Assembly: GCF_029227915.1 (NCBI RefSeq)
Contig: NC_079884.1
Coordinates: 26,786,001 to 26,846,000, forward strand
DNA length: 60,000 nucleotides
Direction: 5' to 3'
DNA from: Hydractinia symbiolongicarpus
Lineage: Eukaryota > Cnidaria > Hydrozoa > Anthoathecata > Hydractiniidae
Shown piece after piece: positions 12,001 to 23,400 of this stretch. Under the pieces are notes generated by a model that saw only the letters and a list, made by a program, of their open reading frames with translations, searched no databases and was not told the origin of the DNA. Positions within the stretch are counted from its first letter, which is position 1, and each line of letters starts with the position of its first letter. The position numbers and the translations under genes are program-made.

Positions 12001-15000
12001 CCAGCCAATTCAATCTTCTTATCTGGATAACATCTTTAATTCTACGGAGACTTAGCCTGCTTCTTAGCTCATCTGAACTCTTTCTGTCTCTCAGACTGGC
12101 GTTACACATCCACGTAACCATCCTCATATCATTCCTAAACGGTCAAGATCTTCCTGCTTCACTGCCCATGTCTCACTACCGTACAACATAACACTTCTTA
12201 TACAGGCCTCATACAACCTACCTTTTACCTCAATTGACAGGACTATGTATTTATTCCTCTTTTAAACCTCTATGAATGCAGCAAATCTACAATTATGTCA
12301 GTCTTTCCAATTCATATTGACAATATTTCGCTTTCTTTCAATTTTCAATATGATCTACAAAAAGGGAGAGAATTAATTTTTATTTCATTTTTCATAAGAA
12401 GTTATTGACTTTGTGTTCTTTAAAGTGAAATATACCGTTTTAATCAATTTTAAATGTTTTTGCTGAAATTTTTGCAAAGTTTAATTACTTAATGCAACAA
12501 ATGTTAGGCCAAGAACTTGTTTAAAGAATTTTAATATGCAGTTTATTTTTTTTTTGTATAGTATTGCTCTTGCACTGCCGTTATTTTAGAAGGCCATAAA
12601 CTCATTATTTCACATGACAATGATACAAAGAAACAAACATTAACGTAACAACTTTTGTGTTTATTGTTTTGTAATTGTTGTTGTTTCCATTTTTTAGGTG
12701 TCTTGGACATCAATGTCAATGAATCTCACTGATGCTAGTGGCAATAATTTTTTTATTCTTGGTTATTCCATTGGGTTAGGTGGTGTGACAAGTTCATTGG
12801 CAACAAGTCTAGCTTTTAGTGTGTCAATTTCAGCTGTCACTTATTATGAATTTTTCTTGCAATATTCTGTAAGTACCAAAATAGCTCTTAATTTTGAATA
12901 TAATATGTGACTTATTTAAATTTAGAGGTTTCTATTGTCTTGTTTATTTTTGCACAAAAACAATTTTGAAAAACTAAATGTTGCAAAATAGTTCTTTTTC
13001 GTGTACAGTTGTTCTAAGAAACACGCACAGGTGATATATTTGGGGGGGGGGGGGGATAAGAGGCAAAAGCACTAAAGGTATTAAAATACATGCAGACAAA
13101 ATACAGAAGTCATACGCAGAGTGGTACGGACCATATCACCAAAAGCAATCTCACTTTATTATCCCAAATTTTACTTTTTAATGCAACTACTAAAATCTTA
13201 TAAGCCTGTTAAGCACTATGCAACTTTTTCCATTTTTCTTGCATGGAATGTGCAGCGCGCAACACTGAAAATCATAGTATAGCTTTCTGCAGTGTTGCAT
13301 GCAATTGTTTTAGGTTGCAGCAACTATGTAATGCACAATGCATTAGTTATTTATTCTTTGAATTTCAGAAATATTTTCACTTTTGCAGTCTTTTGGCAGA
13401 AAAAAACTTGAAGACAAACTTTGGCAACGACTTCTCCTCACCACTATTTTAGTTTTAGAGGAAAGTGACCTGAAGTTTAACTGAAGTCGCATGCCACTAC
13501 TGGCCACTGATCATCTTGCCATTTTAAACTATGAACTGAAATTTGGGATTGTGGTTTCTACTATACTAGGAATTCACAAATATCCCATTTCTGTTTTTGT
13601 GATATGAGATATGAGCTGCGTCAGAAAAAAATTCCCTGATGACAGCAATATTATTTGTTTGTTGTCGAATATATGCATGATTTTGATTGGTGAAAATAAA
13701 ATAAAATTACAGAACAATATCACAGTGGGAAATTGAGTTTATGCTTCGTCAATTTTTTTTACTGTAAATAACCTTTTGTATTTACTAACATTGGCAATTT
13801 CTGAGTGCAGAAGCAAAATTTGAAGGCTGTTATTTATAGTATTTTCGTGAGGCGAGTCAACACAAGAACTATTAAAGTTTTGTAACAAAAAATTCCTATT
13901 TTTTGAATTACTGACCATCATTTTTGTCATGATAAATTGAGAAGCTTTCCAATGGAAGAAAAGCTTGCAAGATATTTCACGCAAAGTCTACATACATGTG
14001 TTAAAAAAAGTAAAAAAAGTCACACTTTATTATAACTTTGTTATAACTGTATTCAAGTTATTATGTTTAAAAATTTTATGCAACAAAAAGTATAAAAAAC
14101 CGCATAGTGTGTATCTGCCTGTTATAATATAGAAAGTGTTTCATTATGAAAGTGTTTCCATTACTGGAAACAAGATCAAAGTTTTAGTAAATTCCATCTC
14201 TGATAATGTATAATGTGAGGTGGATGGTATAAAATCTTCAATTTTGTACTGTTTACATATAAAGAGAAAACATCTGTTCATTTTTAGACAACTTTTTCTT
14301 TCATGGGAGTCAATATGATTGCAGAATATCAATCAACTGCGACATCTTATTCTTGTGACGGTGGCACAACTACCCTATTAACCAGCTCATCAATCACAAT
14401 GACAAGCAATTTGAATCCTAATTCAGACTCACAAAGTTTTGGGTACAAATGTTTAGCTCAAGGGCAGTATAAGGTTGTGGTCTGGTTTTCTCCTGGTAGT
14501 GCTGGATCTTCTAGCAGCAGTGCTAAAATATTTATAATGTCGGTAAGTTTTTTTGTTTGTATTGTAATAAGATATCTATGTTTACTTTAATCTCCGTATT
14601 CTGGGCCTACTACTTTTACATCTTTTTATTCCATATTTATAAATTTTCTTAAGTAGAAAAATGTCAAAAAAATATAAAGCTGAAATAAATTATAACCAAT
14701 GAAAAAAGTTTTGATTTTAAGGAAAACTTTCTTCAGTACTTTAAATTGGTATTTTAAGGTGTTGTTGATGCCACGATACCAGTTTTCAATGGGATATATT
14801 CAAGCAAGCGTATCAAATCAAGCTTTAATTAGAAATTATTATCAGACGGCATCATCAAGAAGTACATGGGCTTTACAGGAGGCACAAGGGGCACAATATT
14901 TAGCATACTTGTATGGTTATCTGTATACTAATGCTGTTGGTGCGTATTTTTATAAGAGATGTGTAAATAGCATTATGTTTTCGTGTTATTGTTTTGTGTC

Positions 15001-17397
15001 CTTTTTCAGAGTGTCAATGCAGTCCTGTTGGTGCCATCAATCCATCAGTATGCAATACAAACGGTGGTCAGTGTAATTGCAAAAAAAACATTTATGGAAG
15101 AACATGTCATTCGTGCATTCCTCAACATTACAATTTTACATCTGGGTTAGGATGTGTTGGTAGGTATTATATTATGTGTATCACCTTTCTCACAACCAAA
15201 ATTTTAAAAAATGCTGTCATTTTAAAATGATAGTACTTGTGCATGTTAAGTACCATCGTTGAAATGTTAGGACCTGTATGCAAAGAGCGCTTCAATTGAA
15301 ACCTAGCACAAGTTTAAATCTGACTTTTTAAGCCAGCGGTTGTTAACGCTATCTTTACAAGATCAAGGATATTTGTGATAACTGCCTCAGCCAACAAGTT
15401 ACAACCTTTTTTTCCCTTTTTTAGTCAAATTTCAATTTTTGATGTGCGTATAAGAAATCTAAAGCTGTTTGTAAATAATAATAGTGATATGATTACTAAA
15501 AGTTATTTTTATCATTGAAATAAATCATTTTTATAGCATGCAGTTGTGATCCAAATGGTTCCATAAATCAAACTTGTGATGCTATTACGGGTCAATGTTA
15601 TTGCAAGCCAAACGTTGTTGGTCGAACATGCAATCAATGTGATTTACAATATTATGGTTTGAGTACTGGTGCTGGTTGTCAACCTTGCAATTGCCCTCCA
15701 CTGTATTCAACCAGTTCTCAATGCAGTGATGATGGCCAATGTCAATGTAAAACAGGTGTAGGTTCAGAGAAATGTACAACTTGCGCAGCTGGATATTATG
15801 ATCTTACTGTGACCGGTATGATTTATAACCTTTACTTACTAGAAATTTTTTTCTGGTGCGTTTGCAGCTACATTTCTCTCATTGTGTTATTTTCTATTCT
15901 TCTTTAGGTTGTAAGAAATGTTCTTGTGATGCTATTGGTACATCTGAGAATAGGTGTAATCCTACCACTGGTTCTTGCACATGTAAAAGTCTTGTGATGG
16001 GTTCACGATGCGAGCAATGCACTGTGGGTTATTATGGTTTCAGTTCGGATTTTCCTGATACTTGTTTGAAGTGTCATTGTACCGGTAAGACACAAGAATG
16101 TGATGCAGCAGACGGTTATTATCTGACAGATGTTAACACTACCTTCCCTACAACGGTTAATAGCAGAGGATTGTCAGGTTGGAAAGGTGTAGATGGAAAT
16201 GGTGTTGAAGCTGGGAAGATTTCATGGGACTGGGCACCAGAATATGCTCTTCTTAAGTACAAAAAATATGTTGTAACTTTTAAATTATCTCGTTTGATAC
16301 GTAATCAACAAATTGCACAAATTTTATTTTATTTTAGTGGTTTCGCCAAGCTTCTAAACGATGCCAACTTTCCAGAACTTTATTTCACTGCACCTGATAT
16401 ATTTCTTGGCGATAAACGATCAGCATATATGTATTATCTTACTTTTGATCTCACACAAGAAAACTTAACAGCTCCAATAGATGCATCAACTAAAGGAGAT
16501 GTTATCATTAAGGGAAAGAGTGAAATTTTTACTTTGGTTTTGCAGTTGCCAGCTCCACCTTTAAAGCATCAAATGTTTAGATCATATAGGGTATGCATTT
16601 CTTAAACAGGTTCATTGGAAATATTTGTTTCGTTGGTATTTTGTCTTTTAAATGGATTTAATACAGATACACAATACTGATCGATTTTGTTTTGAAAATG
16701 TAGGTACAATTTTATGAGAAGCTTTGGAAAAAAGACAAAACCGATGGTGTGCAACCAACTAACGCCGAGATGATCAAAACTCTAAGTAACTTAGAATATA
16801 TACGAATTCGCGGAAAATGGACGAAGGTAAATCTTGTAGTGTAAGGAGTTTTGTTTTGTAAAGAAGTGGAAACATTTGGTAGTATGTTTTGAAGTGAAAT
16901 AACACTTTGAAGTGCACGAAAAACAAAGATTATGATTCTATTTTCTACACTAAAAAAAATGGATAAAAGAACATTTATCTGAATATCAATAAATGTTGGG
17001 TGACTATGACGTTTAGGAGAGAAGTTTGTTTTTTTAAAACAAGTGGTTAAATAAGTAGAAATTACATGTGTTTTTTATCATGTTTTCTAACGTTTGTACT
17101 TTTGTTCGCTTTAACAGGAGCCGGGTCATTTTACTGGTCTTGCAAACATAATTATGCAATACAGCGATTATAACCTTGGCAGCACGACTGGGTTGAGAGT
17201 GGCAAAAAATGTTGAGTACTGCACATGTCCTCAAGCATATGGTGGACAGTTTTGTCAAAACTGCAACAGCGGCTACACACGCTCACCAGCTAATGGTGGG
17301 CCATATGACAAATGTGTCCCGTGTCAATGTAACTTGCATTCTACTCAGTGCAATCCAAACAATGGGCTATGTATGAACTGTAAAGACAATACAGAAG

Positions 17398-17432
<35 letters not shown>

Positions 17433-20400
17433 CAATATCCACGATATTATTTATTCTCATTTGTATACCATTAGGACCAAGTTGTAATCAATGTTCTTTT
17501 GGTTATTATGGTAATGCAACCATTGGGGAGGCAACAGACTGCAAGGAATGCTTATGTCCGGGTGGATTAGATGCACCGAATCAATTTGCGAAAAGTTGTG
17601 TTATGGATCAAGACAGAAAGCCAACCTGTTTATCTTGTGAGACAGGTTACAGCGGTCGTCAGTGTCAAGTTTGTGCTGATGGTTACTATGGAAACCCAAT
17701 GGTGCTTATTTACCTTTCGTCAATGTTTTTGTTTAAAATGGAAGCACCACTTACTCTCTTTCCTTCTTTCTTTCAAAATAAAAACGTTTTGACTTGATGT
17801 GTACTGCAATAATATCTCAGCTTTAGTATGTTAAATTAAATACGAAATACATTTTTTTCATAGGATCCTCTTGGAAAGTGTAAAAAGTGTATTTGCAACA
17901 ACAACATTGACCCCACTGCACCCAACAACTGCAACACGACAACTGGAGAATGTCTTCGTTGTTTAAACAACACTATTGGTCACAGCTGTGAATTTTGTAG
18001 ACCTGGCTTTTATGGAGATGCTCTAACTCGATGCAATGGTAATTTTGTCATTAACCAAATATAAAAACTATTAAACTATTAAACTTAACAAGCGAGCTAT
18101 ACACCTGTTTTGTTAGGAGTGACTATGACATACAGATTAAAAAGCCATAACAATGGTTGAAGATAGTTACCATGGCATTTTAAAAGTTGTGAAATTTGAT
18201 TCCGTTTTTGCGTGTGGTATCATTCGTTAAATTGAACTTTGCATATCCTAAAAGAGAATGTAAAAATCAGTTCAACGCTTAATGTATGTGTTTAATATAT
18301 AAGTCATCAATGGAAAATAAATCACAGCAAAAAAAATGTCTGAATCAATTTTCAGTAAAATAAGTATAGTGTTACAAAAAAATTCCTCTAGATTTCCCTT
18401 ACTTGATCAATGAGTTGTTGTTTTCTATGATTCTCCTTTCCAGGCTGTTCCTGTAATCTGGTTGGTGCAGATGGAAATGAATGTCAAAATATAACTGGCC
18501 AATGTTATTGCAAGAAAAATGTAATTGGCAGAATATGCGATAAATGCGCAGAGAATACTTTCAATTTCGCCAGCAATGCAGGTTGTGAGTTATGTCAGTG
18601 TAATGATAAAGGATCATCATCGTTGCAGTGTAACCTGGTAAATTACTATCGTTTCTGAAATTAAATATAATATAAAGCGTGTATGTTATTTGGCTAGACC
18701 AGTCTGAAAACCCTTTGTGTCTGACAAAAGTTTTTCTTTACAATCTATTAAAAAATACTCTAATTTTGTTCTAAAACTTTGATAGTTTTAACTGAAATTT
18801 TTGAATCCAGGTGACTGGTAAGTGTACTTGCAAGGCAGCAAGAATTATTGGTGACAAGTGTGATCGATGTGCTCCAGGTTTTTATGATTTATCCAAAGGA
18901 TGCTTGCGTAAGTTTTCTCGCGATTTTAATTTTGATATTTTAATTTTTGATTATGCAATTGAAGATATGTAACAACTGTTTTTTTTATCAATTCTCATTC
19001 AAAACACTTTCTTCCTACCTTTAAAAGCCTATATTCTCATATACTTATGAAATATTTAAACTGTCACCATCAAGCAATGTATTCCTATCTCATTAAGCTT
19101 GTAATTGCAACAAAGAATTCGCCGTGGGTAATTCGTCTTGTGATGCGGTCACAGGACAGTGTGAATGTAAAAGAAGTCCACTGGGTGGTACATATAGTGG
19201 ACGGACATGTAGCGAATGTGATGTAAACGCTATTGGTAAGATTTTTTTTGTATTTGAATTAGAATTTCTTTATCTCTCGCGTTATAAGCGATTTCGTAAT
19301 CTTGCATTCTGATTATTATAAATGCTCATACTAGAAATAGTCGGAAATGAATTTATTTGTTTTTATTGTCTGTAGGAACTCCTCCGAATTGTGAGTTGTG
19401 CCACTCTCCTTGTTATGACAACTGGCAAAATTACATCGATCAAGAAGCTGCGGATATCGCTCGCCTTCATAGTAATGTCACTTACTTACTTTCAAAGTTT
19501 GGAGGTATGAGTTATGAGAATGTGCAATCGCACCTGACGTGGTTGAATGGAAATCTGACGTACGTGATGGACGTCTTCTCTGGAGCAAATTACAACACAA
19601 CTGCGAAAGAAGGACAGTTCAAACAGGTAAATAAAGATTTTGGTCAAAAACACTGTAGGATTCGCATTTTAGTGCATGAATCTTTGCAGTGGTTGGTCAC
19701 AAATGTAATTGAAACGTTTTTCTCAGTATCTGTGATTCGAATTAGTACACCTACCTGCATATGATACTTCTTACATTCAATTTTTTTGTCTATAATATGT
19801 TATTTTTATCGTTGTTGCCATAACCTGTCATCTTTACTCTTCTATCTTGTTTTGGTTATATGATACATTTCTTCTGCATGTAGGATGTTTTTCATTTTTT
19901 CTTAGATCGAAATGCATATCGTGGAATTTGAAAGTGTTTTAACGCAAACGGAAAGACAGTTGACAAGCTCAAAGCAATACTTTGAAACCACTGTTGCTAA
20001 TTTTAACGGAACGGTTACACTATCTGCTTCAATTCCTCAACCAGTACCTGTCCCGCAGATAAATATACGCGTTAAACGTCAAACTCTCATAGTGCCCAAC
20101 ACTGTTGACGCGGCGATGGTGACGCACATGGCGCAAGGTTATATTGAAACGACGAAAAGTAACAATGTCTCAGGACAAGCTGTGTTCACTACCATTAAAA
20201 ATCAATTCAATGAGGTAGCATTTTTGTGTATTTTTTGAAAGGTGATAGTGGCCGTTAATATATGTTGCGGAAGATGATGTTTATTAAATATAGGATGGGA
20301 ACTCTGTTCCTGTTTTGGCCTAGTGCCTGATAATTTATTCTATTTGACAAAAAAATCAAGATTAAAGTTTTATTTAGATTGTTGCAGCTAATGCAAGTGT

Positions 20401-23400
20401 TGCTGACGCAGCTGTTAAATTGTCAGAAGCTATGTCAGACCTATCGAAATCGGCAAGCGAGCGCGCACGCATAGCAGGATATCTTGATACTCAGTACAAA
20501 GCTACGTTCGCAACAAACGCTTACGAGTTGAAGAAAATTCATGACATTGTTGCAAACATTATGATACTACAAAATCGCACTGTCAGCATTCATCAGAACG
20601 CCTTGTCGACCTTAGCATCTGCTCAAACTGTGATTACGCAAGCTAAATCGGAAGCGCAAGCACGACTTGCGGCAGCTCAAGCTGTTACAAAAACAGCAGG
20701 TGAAATGAAAGTTGATGCAGTCGCTTTAAATGCTAGTGTCGGTCAACAGGTGAAAGAAGCTTCGAGGTTAAAGGTACGTTCGGACTTTTACTAAAAATTT
20801 TTAGCGACGACCGAGACGTATTTCTTCTTAAAAGTTAGATTAGTGGCCTTTACTTTTAAGCAAAATCAAACACAGCCTCAGCGCTTAAAAATATTAGGAT
20901 CCCTTTTCTATTTTTAATATCCTAGCAGTAATTTTAAGTAAATAATTTTCTCGCTTAGGCCACAGCAGATGGTGTTTTATACGATGTGCAACGCGAGACA
21001 GCATCGCTTGCTCAGGGTGTGAGAGACATAGCAGTAGTACGAAACAACACAGCCAACGCGTTACACCTAGCGTACGAGATTGGTAATACTTCAATGAGTG
21101 TAACGATGAGAGAAATACAAGATTTGTCATCGCAGATTATCAACACTGTGATTAATGAGGGCATCATTAACGCTACATATGAAGGAGCCCAGGAAGGTCT
21201 TGTGAAAGCTAAAGAGGTTCAAGCCAGATCGCAGCAAGCACTGTATGTTATGGTATTTTCATGATAAATTTAATACTTGTAAGGTTTTAAGTCATATTGC
21301 AGGATACAGAGTTTATAATTTCATTCATCGTATTTTATTATTAGTGCTGTATCGCAGTCGACATTGCAAGATATTCGAAATTTGGAAAATGCTATTGCTG
21401 AATCAGCAGCTCTTCGTGTTAATGCTACACAACTTCAAGTTGAAACTGATATAAAAGTACAGAGTGTACAAAATATAACAACTACGGTATGCTTCCATGA
21501 TTATTATTCTTGTTGTCGACGTTTTGTATTTGTCGACGTTATTATAGACGTCGTTTTATATATATCGTTATTATCATTGTCAACATTGTCGTAGTTTTAT
21601 CGTAATTTTTTCTTTTATCTTCGTCAAAATATAAGTGTCTTTGTTGTTATGTTTTTGTCCACACTCACTAGTTTATTTTTGATGCAATTTTTCGCAATTT
21701 TTATTGTTGTTAATTGTATAATAAGTATGTCGTGTTTATTTTGTTTTATTGTCATATTTGTGTTTTGTCGTTGTTTTATATATGTCTCGTCGTTATTGTG
21801 GTGACGATTCATTATTTTTAGATTGAAAATCAATTTAATACAATAAGCGGTCAAGGCGGCCAAACATTGAGTTTATTGAAGACAGCTATCTCCCAAGCAG
21901 ACGCTAATAAAATGTGCTTCGTAAACGCGAAGGCGATCGTTGATAACGCAACAGCGGTAGCAGAAGAAGCCCGAAAAAAATCACAGGAAGCTCTGTTGGT
22001 AAGTCCGTTCACTCTCGCATGTTTTTATTACCCTTGATTTGCTAGTAATGTTGTGATGTTTATCGTAAAGGCTCGGTGAAGCCATGGGAGGGAATGACTG
22101 AAACCTCAATTCTCGAACGTCTGGGGTACAACTTTTAGTTGAGGGAAAACATGGACGTTTTGCGGTCACAATCTCATGGAAAAAGCTTTGATTAAATAAG
22201 AATTAAAATATCTGTGTTACGGTAAAGCTGAATTAGCGAAAACTCATCAAATCTACACAATAAGTCAGGTTTGAAGTTAGAAAATAAAGATTTTTCGAAA
22301 AAATGCAGCCGCTATTTATGAAGGTCTGACTGCACGAACTGCGTGTTTTCCCCCAAATCATAATGGCTACCCTGAAAAATACGGGTATGTAATTGGTTTA
22401 AAAATATGACGTGACATTTGCCGACCGGGAGAGAGGAAGCTCTTAATCAAGAGGAGCGGTTAGTGAAAAATCAACTTGTAATTCATCTATTGTTGAGAAA
22501 AATTATATGATGTCTGTAATTTTACTTAATCTTATATTTGAAAGTCTAAAAAACAGAAACAAAATGAAGTATATTTATACTGAACGCCAAATGAAGTGTT
22601 TGATTCACAACCCTCATTCAAAGAATTTTTTCTAATATTTACTGTATAACCTATATATTTTAATCATGACATTACAGATTGACATTTTTGAACCATCAAG
22701 CTAACAGGATTCTTTTATGAGAATATTAAAACATTGTCAACATGCAGGTGTCCGGGTGTACATATTGTAATCAATCAATTGTCACAAGCACTTTTTCGGC
22801 TAAGAGTGGTTGAAAAATACTAAAATATTGAGTTTTATTATACGTTTTTTCCTTTAAAAATTTTTTTTGTCAGTTACATCAATCAAACGCTGGAATTCTT
22901 CCGTCCTATTCAACACAAATCAACAGTTTGTATCAGCAAACGTCAGCAACCCATACGAAAGCGCAGCAAGCTGCCACGGACGCTCAGCAGTTACTTGAAG
23001 ATGTTACGGAAGCCGAAAGTAAACAATGATTTATCTTACTTCTGTTAGAAATACTTTTTATTTTGCAATGCAGTGACTACGACAATTAAAATATATAAGC
23101 GTACACGTTTTTGTATAAAAACCTAGTTTATAAGAACATCAAAGTTAAGATTTTGCCGAAAATTAAGAACATATTAATACATACGTACTTAGCGTGAATT
23201 CCTTCATAGATTATAAAGTAATTCTAGAATTACGAAGAAAGAATTAATTCCGAACAAATTTATTTTTTTGTTAATAGTATACATTATGTTTTTACAATCA
23301 ACCAACATCTATTTCTTCCGATTCTAAAATTATTTATTATACTTAATCTGATGATATATTTTTCGGAAAAACACAAAATAAGAACTTTTTAGGCTAAAAA

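Larger units (their letters stand above)
11500..14939 (+). other. LF domain (laminin IV type B)
   Basis: Encoded by the end of exon 5 and exons 6-8 (about residues 495-724). It follows [12 protein letters not shown], as the LF of beta chains follows a GRQC-x3-GYY sequence. It retains a tryptophan after VS (SWTSM), a YYEFFLQYS strand, a [12 protein letters not shown] segment, VLLMPRY (beta chains have VLMP-Y) and an aromatic-rich end before the next LE (ECQCSPVG). Two cysteines near the VLMP motif of beta chains are missing. LF is normally a beta-chain module. Confidence 0.7.

Noticed and set aside
11790-12191. Plus-strand open frame of 133 codons
   Set aside because: It is the antisense shadow of the LINE reverse-transcriptase fragment.
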